Shown here: positions 8,841 through 18,568 of the stretch, one piece after another
Layout of the letters: every line of letters begins with the position of its first letter
Position numbering within the stretch: position 1 is the first letter of the stretch
DNA from: a candidate division KSB1 bacterium
GTDB taxonomy: Bacteria; Zhuqueibacterota; Zhuqueibacteria; Thermofontimicrobiales; Thermofontimicrobiaceae
Assembly (NCBI GenBank): GCA_034506395.1
Contig: JAPDPQ010000008.1
Span: forward strand, 1-64,000
Length of the DNA: 64,000 bases
Reading direction: 5' to 3'
Position numbers and translations under genes: made by a program
Notes under the pieces: model-generated
Told to the model about the DNA's origin: nothing
What the model saw: only the letters and a program-made list of their open reading frames with translations
The model's database searches: none

Positions 8841-10211
8841 ATGTCACTAAGAATCCTTATCATTGATGATGATCCCAAGATCGCTGAATCATTATCCGAT
8901 TTTTTGGGTGAGATGGGTCATCAAACGCAAGCTTGCGGGGATGGTGAGTCTGGTCTGCAAATCGCCACGGAGGAACATTTTGATTTGATTTTTCTGGACG
9001 TTCGATTGCCGCGGATGGATGGGCTTCAAGTATTAGAGCAGCTCAAAAGGTTGCGGCCAGATCAGAGAGTAATCATGATCAGCGGGCATGGCGAATTGGA
9101 GATCGCTGTTAAGGCCACCAAATTAGGCGCGGATAATTTTTTAGAGAAACCGCTTCATCCAGACAAGCTGTTGCTGGAAGTAAAAAATGTCGAGCGCCAG
9201 CAAAGCCTGTTAAACGAGATGGCGACGCTGAGAAAGTTGGTGGATTTCGATTATGAGATGGTGGGAAATTCGCCAGCGATGCAGCGCCTGCGTCAGGAGA
9301 TCGATCGGGCGGCGCCGACCGAGAGCCGAATTTTGATCTATGGAGAAAATGGCAGCGGCAAAGAATTGGTGGCGCGGGCAATTCATCAGAAGAGCCATCG
9401 CCATCACAAGCCATTCATCAAAGTAAATTGTGCAGCGATCCCCAAAGAATTGATTGAGAGCGAGTTGTTTGGCTATGAGAAGGGCGCATTTACTGGCGCC
9501 AGCAAGAGGAAGAATGGGCTGATCGAAGAAGCGGATGGGGGGACTCTCCTGCTGGACGAAGTAGGGGACCTTTCACCAGAATCTCAGGCGAAATTGCTTC
9601 GGGTATTGCAGGAGAACGAGTTCGTTCGTGTGGGCGGAACTCAACCCGTCCGATTCGATGTGCGCATCATCTCTGCGACCAATAAAGATTTGCAGCAGCA
9701 GATGCAGCAAGGGAGTTTCCGAGAAGATCTGTTCTTTCGGCTCAATGTGATTCCGATCCGTGTTCCAGCGCTGCGCGAACGACGCGAGGATATTCCAATC
9801 CTGGTACGGCATTTTATTAACCTGTATTGCATGAAAAACGGAAAACGGCCGATCCAAGTGAGCGAAGCAGCACTCCAGCCTTTGATGCATTATCAATGGC
9901 GCGGCAATGTTCGAGAACTTAAAAATTTCATTGAGCGCTTGTTGATCATGAGTGATCGCGAAGAAATTGGGCTGGAGGACGTTCTTCGGTTTCTCCCCGA
10001 AGATTTTGCGCGCCAATTCGCCGCTCTGCCAAGTTTCGATGGGACTGGAAAGGATCAAAGGTCGCTTCGCGATCAATTGGCTTGGTACGAACGTCAATTG
10101 TTGCAGCGAGAGTTCATTGCTGCGCAGGGAAATGTGTCGCTGATGGCACGACGGCTCCATACAGATCGGCCCAATCTGATCCGCAAATTGAAAAAGCTGG
10201 GCATCAAATGA
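8841..10211 (+). CDS. NtrC-family sigma-54 response regulator
   Basis: A receiver domain (1-120) has the acidic pocket D9-D11, phosphoacceptor D53, S81 and K103. The AAA+ sigma-54 activator domain (about 138-370) has Walker A GENGSGKE (168-175), the sigma-54 loop GAFTGA (215-220), Walker B LLLDE (236-240) and the arginine-rich RERRED region near 312-317. A Fis-type helix-turn-helix closes it (about 415-456). It should activate sigma-54 promoters when phosphorylated. No histidine kinase is nearby, so its partner is unknown. The ATG at 8841 is eight bases after the hflX stop; a TTG at 8829 would overlap it. Targets cannot be read here. Confidence 0.93.
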   Translation: MSLRILIIDDDPKIAESLSDFLGEMGHQTQACGDGESGLQIATEEHFDLIFLDVRLPRMDGLQVLEQLKRLRPDQRVIMISGHGELEIAVKATKLGADNFLEKPLHPDKLLLEVKNVERQQSLLNEMATLRKLVDFDYEMVGNSPAMQRLRQEIDRAAPTESRILIYGENGSGKELVARAIHQKSHRHHKPFIKVNCAAIPKELIESELFGYEKGAFTGASKRKNGLIEEADGGTLLLDEVGDLSPESQAKLLRVLQENEFVRVGGTQPVRFDVRIISATNKDLQQQMQQGSFREDLFFRLNVIPIRVPALRERREDIPILVRHFINLYCMKNGKRPIQVSEAALQPLMHYQWRGNVRELKNFIERLLIMSDREEIGLEDVLRFLPEDFARQFAALPSFDGTGKDQRSLRDQLAWYERQLLQREFIAAQGNVSLMARRLHTDRPNLIRKLKKLGIK

Positions 10212-10731
10212 GCTCGGTGGGTTTTCAAAAAACAAGGCAATTTCGAATGAGGTTCGAAGAGGGCAAATTATTCCCATTGTTCCGTTCTAGGACTATGATT
10301 GGATAATAGAGCGCTCTGCAAAATAGAATGACTTTACTGATGTCATGACTGCTGGTGTAGGCATCTCTTAACTGGTATCCATTCAACTCCAACAGATTGC
10401 TCCGTTTTGAGGTGTATCACCTCCGCGTTCGTAGAGTCATCATTTTGCAGGAGACTCTATGGCAATAAAAAATAGGTAGCACGATCGAGATGACCATGAA
10501 ATGAGAAACTTCTCACTTTAAGCAGAGGCGGATTCCTGAATCCGCCAGCATCATCATTGCGAAGGTTTTGAGTGTTCGCAGAGGTTCTTGTCCGAGACCC
10601 ATTTTGTCGATCATGCGTTCATAAAAAGCAGTGAGGAACAATTGCAGCTTCGCCCTGAGTTTGGTCTAAAATGAAACAACCAAGGGCTCATTTGTTGAAT
10701 TTCTTTCCAGAGAATCAGTCGGGATAATTCT
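10212..10731. other. Intergenic stretch with two short hairpins
   Basis: About 520 bases without a supported gene. Two compact inverted repeats lie together: TGAGAA/TTCTCA at 10502-10515 and GGCGGATTC/GAATCCGCC at 10527-10546 with a two-base loop. Neither has a T-tract, so they look more like REP-like or processing hairpins than classical terminators. No convincing sigma-54 (-24/-12) site was seen. Confidence 0.4.
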
Positions 10732-12417
10732 ATGTCGAAAAAGCAAATATTCATTGGGCAACTCATGCTATTCGTTTTGATCATTTCAGCCACAGCCCAA
10801 CAGCAGCGATCAGATGGGCGAATCCGAGGGACCAACACCAAATATGAGCCAGGAGATTGGACCAGTTATTCATGGAATCGCTATGTGAACTCGCTGGCAG
10901 AAGGCCGCGAATACGTCTACTTTGGCACCACTGGTGGTGTATTGCGCTATGATTTTTATGCCAATCGGTGGGAGTCACCATGGACGACCAGTGACGGTCT
11001 GGCTGATAATTTCGTACGCGTTGTGGCGTATGATTTCAATACCGATTATTTATGGTGTGCTACACCCCAGGGGGTGAGTGTCTATCGGAGCAATTTTCGG
11101 CGCTGGGAAAATTTCTTCAATGATGAATTAGGCCTGGCTGCTGATGATGAAATCATTTCCATTGGGTTCGATGATCGGTTCATTTGGTTGGAGTCGAAAC
11201 GTGGCCTGTTTCTGGAAAGTCAGAACCAACAGGGTTATTTCATCCGAGTGACGCCGATCGATGTGCCAATGCAACAGATCGTATGGTATGGCGTCCGAGG
11301 GAATAATCTCAAAAACCTGCCCAACTTCATGATGCAAGATGGCTATTTTTTCGATCCATCTGGCTACATTCGTGATTATCGGTTGAACAATTATCCAGTG
11401 ACCAGTTTTCTGAACGGCCGATGGGGCGTGATGTGGATTGGTTCTTGGGGGGCAGGCGCCGGCAAAGCTGACTATCGGATTCAGATCTTAGAGTTGCTCC
11501 CCTATGGGTTATTCATAAAAAATGTCAATGCCCTGGAGATGGATAGCGAGGGAAATATCTGGGCTGGTGGTATCGGGATTTACAATGAAGAGAGCGGTAT
11601 TACGTTTTGGAATCGGCGTTTGAATCGATGGAGCAATTATCAAGCCCGATATAACAATCGGCTCTACAGCGATCAGGTGACCTCGATCGCAATTGATGAT
11701 TCGTGCATTTGGTTTGGTACTCAACATGGCGTGGCTTGTTTTACTCCCAAGTCCAATGAGTGGCGTAGCTTTGATGTGAGCGCTGGCCTCGGTGATAATT
11801 ATGTGTTTGATGTGGAAGTGGATGAAAAGAACGTATGGATTGGAACGGCCAATGGTCTTTCGCGAATCATCAAAGATTCTTTGAAAACGAAAAAGTTCCG
11901 CATCCAGCAACTTGCTCGCCGGGATCTGCTTTGGAAAAAAATTTATGCGATCGAGCTGATGCAAAACCTCGTTTGGCTGGGGACAGAATATGGCGTTTAT
12001 ATTTACGATGCCGCAAGCGACAGCGGTGGTTTTGAGAATGATCCCAATGGCCCGATGAACGATCCAGTACTGGCGATCGGTTGCTTCGAAGATAAAGAAG
12101 TGTGGTTTGGATTGGCGGACGGAATTGAGATGTTCGATATGAAAGCAAAAACTTGGGGGGGGGCGCCGGAGCGCCGTTTCTTGGACGCCACCTCGGTCAA
12201 TTATATTGCCGTGGATACCGCCTCCGCCTGGTTCGCCACTAATAATGGGGCGTTGAAATTCGATAAGGCCAATAAGCGCTGGATTCGTTTTACTACGGCA
12301 GATGGCTTATTGAGCAATCAGGTGAATTGCATTTTGTTAGAAGGCGATTACGTGTGGTTCGGAACGCCCGAAGGCATGACCCGTTTTTATTGGAATGCAC
12401 CTTATCGCATCGACTGA
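10732..12417 (+). CDS. Secreted beta-propeller protein (ligand_bd/Reg_prop-like repeats)
   Basis: An N-terminal signal peptide (KKQIFIGQLMLFVLIISATA, cleavage near 22) is followed by repeated blades with the pattern V/I-W-F/L-G-T-x-x-G-V (for example CIWFGTQHGVACF, LVWLGTEYGVYIY, YVWFGTPEGMTRF). These resemble the two-component-regulator propeller repeats found in the sensor part of hybrid kinases. Here they stand alone without kinase or membrane segment, so the product is probably periplasmic or exported. Substrate and partner are unknown. It follows the response regulator after 520 bases, so a functional link is only a guess. Confidence 0.75.
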   Translation: MSKKQIFIGQLMLFVLIISATAQQQRSDGRIRGTNTKYEPGDWTSYSWNRYVNSLAEGREYVYFGTTGGVLRYDFYANRWESPWTTSDGLADNFVRVVAYDFNTDYLWCATPQGVSVYRSNFRRWENFFNDELGLAADDEIISIGFDDRFIWLESKRGLFLESQNQQGYFIRVTPIDVPMQQIVWYGVRGNNLKNLPNFMMQDGYFFDPSGYIRDYRLNNYPVTSFLNGRWGVMWIGSWGAGAGKADYRIQILELLPYGLFIKNVNALEMDSEGNIWAGGIGIYNEESGITFWNRRLNRWSNYQARYNNRLYSDQVTSIAIDDSCIWFGTQHGVACFTPKSNEWRSFDVSAGLGDNYVFDVEVDEKNVWIGTANGLSRIIKDSLKTKKFRIQQLARRDLLWKKIYAIELMQNLVWLGTEYGVYIYDAASDSGGFENDPNGPMNDPVLAIGCFEDKEVWFGLADGIEMFDMKAKTWGGAPERRFLDATSVNYIAVDTASAWFATNNGALKFDKANKRWIRFTTADGLLSNQVNCILLEGDYVWFGTPEGMTRFYWNAPYRID

Positions 12418-12562
12418 GCACCCAGCCAGGTACCAAGTCAGAATATTATTTTCCTGAATGAGCTCAGACAGCTTTTTTCTTATGAAGTCTCCGATCCAAG
12501 TGAATCAATTGGCTAAAGAGCACAATTGGCATTGACTTGCTGTTGTGATTCGGTTCTCACGA

Positions 12563-13210
12563 TCAATCCTTCGCTCCCCGAAAACTAATCTTCTTAATGC
12601 GGTTCTCACGGCCTTCCATGAGCCGTTTTATGTTGCTCCGATGCGTGAAAACGATCAGCAGTGCCATAAAGATGGCAAAATAGAATAGCTCATTGGAGAT
12701 CTGCGTGTTGAAAAATTTATTGAGAATGATAATCACAAAGGGTAGAGAGATGGCTGCAGTCATGGAAGCCACGGACACGTAACGGCCGCTCAGCAATACC
12801 ACTGCAAAGATCAACAAACAAACCAGTCCGGCGATAGGGTAAAGCGAAAACAACATGCCCGCAGCAGTCCCCACTCCCTTTCCCCCTTTGAACCCAGCAA
12901 AAATCGTCCAGATATGTCCCAGAACGGCTGAAATCCCAGCAATGATTTGTATCAAATTATGACTGAACGGAATTGGATCGATTCGCAACTTCGAGATTAA
13001 AAGCGTCGCCAGCACGCCTTTTCCAACATCCACAAGGATGACGACGATTCCCACTTTCCAGCCCAAAACTCGGATGGCATTGGTCGCCCCAGCATTCCCA
13101 CTCCCATAATTCCGGATATCAATACCGCGAGTTAGTTTCGACATAATGATGCTGGTCGGTATCGAGCCGGCAAGATAGCTCAGCACAATAATGACGATAA
13201 TGGATAGCAT
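12563..13210 (-). CDS. plsY: Acyl-phosphate:glycerol-3-phosphate acyltransferase PlsY
   Basis: Inner-membrane enzyme that transfers an acyl chain from acyl phosphate to glycerol-3-phosphate, the first step of phospholipid synthesis. A length of 215 residues with at least five hydrophobic segments fits the family. Conserved motifs are present: GSIPTS (15-20), GSGNAGATN (36-44) and GFKGGKGVGT (106-115), with THRSNIKRL near the C-terminus. The ATG at 13210 follows an AGGTGAG ribosome site. The gene lies 126 bases downstream of the DAK2/DegV fusion on the same strand; that neighbour probably makes acyl phosphate, so the pair reads as one pathway. Confidence 0.94.
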   Translation of the reverse strand: MLSIIVIIVLSYLAGSIPTSIIMSKLTRGIDIRNYGSGNAGATNAIRVLGWKVGIVVILVDVGKGVLATLLISKLRIDPIPFSHNLIQIIAGISAVLGHIWTIFAGFKGGKGVGTAAGMLFSLYPIAGLVCLLIFAVVLLSGRYVSVASMTAAISLPFVIIILNKFFNTQISNELFYFAIFMALLIVFTHRSNIKRLMEGRENRIKKISFRGAKD

Positions 13211-13243
13211 GGCCCTGTTCTCACCTTTGTTCTGTTAAAGATT

Positions 13244-13260
13244 CCTGCTGCCTCAGCAGG
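13244..13260 (-). terminator. Short hairpin between the Fak fusion and plsY
   Basis: CCTGCTG and CAGCAGG pair around three bases, 33 bases before plsY. On the minus strand it is followed by AATCTTTAACA, not a proper T-tract. It may be a weak attenuator or a processing site between the two genes. Confidence 0.35.
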
Positions 13261-13336
13261 CGTGATATTGCTCTGATAATGATTTTACAATCGATGAATT
13301 TAGAAACTCTATGGTGCAAATAAGATTTTTTCCCAT

Positions 13337-15169
13337 TTATTGTTGAAAGCCAAGGACTGCGAAGCCAACGGTACCTGGTCCAGAGTGGACTCCCAGCACT
13401 GGTGCAGCATCCACGATCGGTATGGGTTCTTTAATATCGAACCACTCGGTTAATTGATGGACGTACCAGGTGGCTTTCGAATAGGCATTGGCGTGAGCAA
13501 CCACAAATTTAACCCGCTTATATTTCCCAACGAATCGGCTTGCCATTTTCAATGTCTTTTTCATGGCCATTTTTTCGCCAATTGCTTTGCCAGCGAGAAT
13601 CACCCGTCCATCTTGATCAAAAGTAACAATAGGCTTCAATCCCAGTATCGTACCAATCAATCCCTTCGGCTTGCTCATGCGACCGCCTCTGACCAAATAT
13701 TTCAGTGTTGGTAGCATGATAAAGATGCGGATGTTTTTGATGGCGTATTCCACGCGGGCTTTCACTTGCTCCAAAGTCAGGCCTGCTTCGATTGCTGCGA
13801 CCGCTTCCATTACGACTAAACCCAATGCTGCCGAAATTCCCTTTCCATCAATGCAAGTGATTTTTTCTGGAGCGACGATTTTAGCAGCACGCTCAATGGT
13901 CTGAAATGATCCGCTCACGACTCTGGGCAGATGAATTGATAGGATGGCATCATATTGGGGTACGACTTGCTGGTAAACCTTCAAGACATCTGCCATAGCT
14001 GGCTGGGAACTTGTCGGATGATGCGGGGATGTGAGCAGCTTATCATAAAACTCCATGGGAGTGATATTTACTTTATCCAGGTAGCTTTGATCACCGAAAC
14101 TAATTTTCATTGGGATCACATGAATGTGATGCTTGGTGATGAAATCATGGGGCAAATCGCATGAAGAATCGGTGACAATGCCGATCCGAGCCGTCGGTAC
14201 GGGCGAATAAATATCCTTGTGCTGCTTGATCATATCATCCACTTTTTTCGCTGAGATTTGGCCATATGCCGAAATTGTTTCAAATACCGCATCTGGCGAA
14301 TTGGTGTGAATATGTACCCGGACATGGTCTTTGCTCCCGGCGACAATCAATGAGTCCCCCAACGGCGCGAGTGCTGATTTCAGTTTAAGATGATCGATTT
14401 GCTCTGCAGAAACCATCGCTTCAGTACAGAAGCGAAAGCTAATGTTAGAATCAACTATCCCTGGAATGGTCGCCACTGATTCCGCCTCTTTGGCGAATTG
14501 CACTGAAGCGTCCTTTTCGATTTTGCCCTGTTCAATGAAATGGACGATGCCCTCCAAGAAGTGAACAAAGCCCTGTGCCCCAGCGTCTACGACGCCGGCT
14601 TTGCGCAGTACGTCCAATTTTTTGGGGGTTTCGGCCAATGAAAGCCGAGCTCTTTTTAGCCCTCTCTTCAGCAAAATGACAAAATCTTCGGTGCGCGAAG
14701 CCGCTTTTTCGATGGAGTTGGCCCAATCGCTGATTACTGTTAAAATCGTTCCATCGCGTGGCTCGGATAACGCCTCATAAGCGGATTTTTTCGCGCGCTG
14801 CACGGCGGCAGCAAAGGCTTTGGTGGTCAGCCTCCATTTGTCCTTAACCGCCTCGGCAAAACCGAAGAAAAATTGTGCCAATATTGCACCCGAATTTCCC
14901 TGCGCGCCCATGAGCGCCGACTCCGCCATTTGGCTGCTCACCGCAGCGATAGATTTATCCGTTCGTTCTGCCAAACGACCCGAGATATGATTCATGGTCC
15001 GAACCATATTCGTACCCGTATCTCCGTCCGGTACTGGAAATACGTTGATCTTATTCAAATAGGCTTGCATTTTGGCCAATTGTCGGGTACTGGCAAATAT
15101 CGCATTGCGAAGTCGTCGACCATCGAGATAGCGGATCTGACTATGCTTTGTAATTTTGCTTTGTTTCAT
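13337..15169 (-). CDS. DAK2-DegV fusion, FakA/FakB-like fatty acid kinase
   Basis: Residues about 15-210 are a DhaL/DAK2 ATP-binding domain with VPDGDTGTNM (46-55) and GAQGNSGAILAQ (88-99). Residues about 240-315 match the FakA middle domain (FRFCTEAMV, VRVHIHTNSPDAV). From about 328 there is a DegV domain (IVTDSSCDLP, TSSQPAMADVLKVY, LKYLVRGGRMS) of the sort that binds fatty acids in FakB. In Firmicutes FakA and FakB are separate; FakA phosphorylates a fatty acid held by FakB. Here one chain of 610 residues holds both, and PlsY, which uses acyl phosphate, lies next downstream. Fatty-acid kinase activity is inferred, since DAK2-DegV fusions are generally annotated only as DegV family. Confidence 0.85.
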   Translation of the reverse strand: MKQSKITKHSQIRYLDGRRLRNAIFASTRQLAKMQAYLNKINVFPVPDGDTGTNMVRTMNHISGRLAERTDKSIAAVSSQMAESALMGAQGNSGAILAQFFFGFAEAVKDKWRLTTKAFAAAVQRAKKSAYEALSEPRDGTILTVISDWANSIEKAASRTEDFVILLKRGLKRARLSLAETPKKLDVLRKAGVVDAGAQGFVHFLEGIVHFIEQGKIEKDASVQFAKEAESVATIPGIVDSNISFRFCTEAMVSAEQIDHLKLKSALAPLGDSLIVAGSKDHVRVHIHTNSPDAVFETISAYGQISAKKVDDMIKQHKDIYSPVPTARIGIVTDSSCDLPHDFITKHHIHVIPMKISFGDQSYLDKVNITPMEFYDKLLTSPHHPTSSQPAMADVLKVYQQVVPQYDAILSIHLPRVVSGSFQTIERAAKIVAPEKITCIDGKGISAALGLVVMEAVAAIEAGLTLEQVKARVEYAIKNIRIFIMLPTLKYLVRGGRMSKPKGLIGTILGLKPIVTFDQDGRVILAGKAIGEKMAMKKTLKMASRFVGKYKRVKFVVAHANAYSKATWYVHQLTEWFDIKEPIPIVDAAPVLGVHSGPGTVGFAVLGFQQ

Positions 15170-16158
15170 AAATATGAAAAATCCTTCCTGTTATTTTCTG
15201 TTTCAATTGTGAGCTATGAAAAATTGATCGTCCACAAACTGCGGTCCCTTTAAGCTTTTTGAATGGCCGAACTTCCTGGATCGGAAGCATCATAGATAAG
15301 CAACCGAGTCTTGAATTTTTTAGCCTATATTAAAGATGCCGATTCTTGCTAAATATGGCTTCTTGGTTTTTCGAATCCGAACATATGATTTTTGGTGAGA
15401 GGACAATAGCCAATTTCTCATCATCGAAGAATTCGATGATTGGATAATCGTTAGCCCTGAGGAGACTCACAACCATTCATTATGTTCGCGAAATTTGATT
15501 TTGATAATGCTATTAAATTCGATGTTGCTCCATAGAAAAAGATGCAATATTGCAACTGTTCATATCATTGCTCCATAATTTGATGGGTTGAAAGTGAAAT
15601 AAAAGATTCAGAATCGCGCTGAGGAAGAGGAGAGAATCCAAGAAGCGTATTGGCGAACTTCGGGTCATCAAAATCAGATTTGCTAAAGGCGTCAAAAGTG
15701 ATGTCTTCCTGAAAAATTTGGAGCGCTAATCCCCGTCAAGAAAATTAATCATCAAAGATTTTGCTCTCCCGTGAGATGAGTCGCAGTCGATAGCGGAATC
15801 TGCTTTCACTTTCTGGGAGAAACGCCCGTTATCTATTCTAATGGACGCCAAATGTAAAAAATATGATTCTAAAAGTCAAGCTTTTTGCTGCAATAGACCA
15901 AAATTTTTGGTTAAAAAGGTACTTCGCTCGAAAAAATTTCAGAGAAAAACCAATTGGGCCGAGCGAATTTCTGAATGTGAACTAAAAGAATAATCGCCAG
16001 AGGGATTTATCAGCCAAGCTTAGGCCCAGTTGCTCGGAAAAGGGGATCAATTAAAATAGGGATGTTGGCCAAATTCAACCTGGCTGAGTTCGAAATTTGC
16101 GATGAACCATTGAAAACTAAGTTTGGTGAATCAACGTCACGGTGAAGTGCAACAATTT
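15170..16158. other. 989-base gene-free stretch
   Basis: Located between two minus-strand genes. All frames are interrupted, the sequence is AT-rich, and I recognise no RNA gene, repeat or gene remnant. It should hold the promoter of the DAK2-DegV fusion near its left end and the 3' region of the GxGYxYP gene at the right. Confidence 0.4.
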
Positions 16159-18222
16159 TTATTCTCTGAAACGTTCGACGAAAGTTGGTTGTTCGCCAGC
16201 CATCTTTAGAAAAATATCCAGTGGCACAACTTCAAACTCCGAGCTTAGTTTGTTGAGAATGGATTTTACCCGCTGGACAGAGCTGTATTGTCGAACATGC
16301 ATCAAAAGGAAGTAAGGTCGCTGCTTGTTGATCACAGCCAATTCTTTCAGATCGGCAAGGATCTGGTCATCGGGCGCTTCTGGTGCCATATAATAATTGT
16401 AAGAGATCAAAGGTCGCTTATCTCGCACAGCAAATGTATGTGATTGAACATAGCCATTGACAAACCCGATCGCGTCGGGCATGCCCTGATAGAAGGCATC
16501 CACTACTTCCCGTGTGAGGTCGGAATTGCCTTCCACCATAACGCCCTCGGAATAATCCATGATCTCAAATACATTGAGATCCAATTTTTTCATCAATTCG
16601 TATGCGAGAGAGACCATCTGAGGCAGATACTGCTTAGGGACCGCCTTTGGGTAAACATATCCAGGTCCACCCAGACAACCGATAAAATAATCATTAGCCG
16701 TTGCCTGAGTGTAAAAATATTCCAGCATGGCAGGTGCCAGCCATGAATAATTCATTGACACTTCCCAAGCATACGGGATTTCTCCGCGCCCCGGCTGATT
16801 CCAAGCGCCTAAGCCAATTCCGTCAGTCTGGATGCAACTGATATATACTTTTTTCTTTGGGAGATATTTCTTTCCGGGGATAATGTGATGATTATTTTTG
16901 AATACAAAATTAGGTGTTGCAGGCACCTGAGAGCTGAAGCTCATGTTGGGCAAGCTATGAAGCCCTTCAACCCGCAAAGCATAGCGGGAAGTTAATCGCA
17001 CCCATTCCTCTTCCAAATCCTTTTTATAAGAATGCCAACCGAATACAAAACCAAACGGCTTCATTTCTGAAAGCAGTTCGTTGGTCAATTGGTATTCCTC
17101 TGGAATGGTTTGATTGGCGCAGAGATCATTGAAGAACATTTTCTTATACATTCCCCAATCTGCCACGCCAGGTTTCATGATATTGCCATGTTCACCGCCG
17201 AGCCAGACGATATATTCCTTGTTACATCGTTCCCAATATTGATCCTTTGCCCAACGGTAAATCTCAGCATCGGATTGCCCGACGAATTGACCTCTGAAAT
17301 CTGCTACGGGACGCAAGCCTATTTTTTCGACGAGGTGGATCAAATCCTCGTTCACCACAACAGCCTGTTCCAGTCCAGCAACGGTAAAAGCGACGATCAG
17401 TGAAGTGCGCACCGACTTGTCCCAAACGACATATCCATTGATCTGCTGGCGGAAGGTATTCAGTGCTTGTTCGGCTGAGCGCAGCTCTTTGAAATTGAAA
17501 TATCGTTCATTCTGCAAGAAATCGAAGAAGCCAGGAGTGTACCGAAAATCCCATTTTTCAGGATAGATGAAATATAAATTGGGGCCGGTGCGATTGGCCA
17601 AACCTTGCAGAGAAATAAGCATTGCCTGTTGCGGTAGTTTCCCATCAATCGACCAGTCATCCTCCAAGCGCATAAAATAGGCCTGTCGGCTGCCAGCTCG
17701 CTTTAAAAGATAAAAGAGCCGATCTCCATGTTGCCGGGAGGGTCGCGTGACTGTGTAGCGCACAAGTTGCTCTGGGATGGAAATTTCATAACTGTGTAAG
17801 GCGCTAAGCTCTGTTTCGCCCTGCGAGCTGGCAATCGGCACTCGTTCGCTAATCGTTAGAACGGTGCTATCAGCATTCCAAGTTGCAGCCAGCACGCGAC
17901 GTCCATTATTGCGATTCATGATCCCCAGAAACACGTTGGTGGGAGCCACTTGGTGCTGTTGTTGCCAAAGCGTTGTTTTGCCGTTAGGGGCCAGGCGAAT
18001 CGTATCTACAAAAGCGTCCCTGGCACGCGTCCCCCATTTCTGGATCACAGTCACTTGATCGCGTTCCATCTTAAATTCGATGAAGAGCGATCGATAGAGC
18101 GGAATGACTGTGCTTTTTTGGGGGATCAGTTCCCACGAACCATTGAAATGCAGATAAGCTTGAGCGATCAAGGTTGTAGAGCTCATGAAAAGGCAGATCA
18201 GAAGCGTGAGCGTTTTTTGCAT
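16159..18222 (-). CDS. Secreted GxGYxYP domain protein (putative glycoside hydrolase)
   Basis: A signal peptide (about 1-20, LTLLICLFMSSTTLIAQA) is followed by about 150 residues of beta-rich sequence, then a region from about 185 typical of GxGYxYP proteins (QQAMLISLQGLANRTGPNLYF). The naming motif appears as GGPGYVYP near 514-521. The family is listed as putative glycoside hydrolase on fold grounds; no activity is established to my knowledge. The ATG at 18222 has GGAG seven bases upstream. It stands alone, with long gaps on both sides, so the context gives no substrate. Confidence 0.85.
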   Translation of the reverse strand: MQKTLTLLICLFMSSTTLIAQAYLHFNGSWELIPQKSTVIPLYRSLFIEFKMERDQVTVIQKWGTRARDAFVDTIRLAPNGKTTLWQQQHQVAPTNVFLGIMNRNNGRRVLAATWNADSTVLTISERVPIASSQGETELSALHSYEISIPEQLVRYTVTRPSRQHGDRLFYLLKRAGSRQAYFMRLEDDWSIDGKLPQQAMLISLQGLANRTGPNLYFIYPEKWDFRYTPGFFDFLQNERYFNFKELRSAEQALNTFRQQINGYVVWDKSVRTSLIVAFTVAGLEQAVVVNEDLIHLVEKIGLRPVADFRGQFVGQSDAEIYRWAKDQYWERCNKEYIVWLGGEHGNIMKPGVADWGMYKKMFFNDLCANQTIPEEYQLTNELLSEMKPFGFVFGWHSYKKDLEEEWVRLTSRYALRVEGLHSLPNMSFSSQVPATPNFVFKNNHHIIPGKKYLPKKKVYISCIQTDGIGLGAWNQPGRGEIPYAWEVSMNYSWLAPAMLEYFYTQATANDYFIGCLGGPGYVYPKAVPKQYLPQMVSLAYELMKKLDLNVFEIMDYSEGVMVEGNSDLTREVVDAFYQGMPDAIGFVNGYVQSHTFAVRDKRPLISYNYYMAPEAPDDQILADLKELAVINKQRPYFLLMHVRQYSSVQRVKSILNKLSSEFEVVPLDIFLKMAGEQPTFVERFRE

Positions 18223-18568
18223 CGATTTACTCCGTAATTTATCTCAGGTTTAAAATGACAGGAATAGAATTTTGGGCTTGCATCCTCAAGGCAAAACGCG
18301 GTATCATGAACGATGGATTGGAGCAGCCAGAAATTTAGAGGAGAAAGTAGAAGATCTAGTTTTTGAACAATCCTTGATGCGAGTATGGACATTCTGTATC
18401 TTTAAAATCAAATCAAGCGACCATTTTATGAGAGTGCGCTAATTTTGCGCTAATTTAAACGTTCGCTGGCATAAAGTCAAGCTAAAAATCAATCGACCAA
18501 ATTTCTCATGTGCACCAAAGAACGATGCAAGAATTCGAACGTACGACAGGAGTTTAATAAATATGTGG
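18223..18568. other. Intergenic stretch
   Basis: About 345 bases between two minus-strand genes. It holds the upstream region of the GxGYxYP gene and the 3' region of the phosphatase. I see no clear promoter, terminator or RNA gene. Confidence 0.35.

Noticed and set aside
9573..10277. A 234-codon minus-strand open frame opposite the response regulator
   Set aside because: It lies fully antisense to a strongly conserved AAA+ gene, has no recognisable domain, and its composition is that of a shadow frame.
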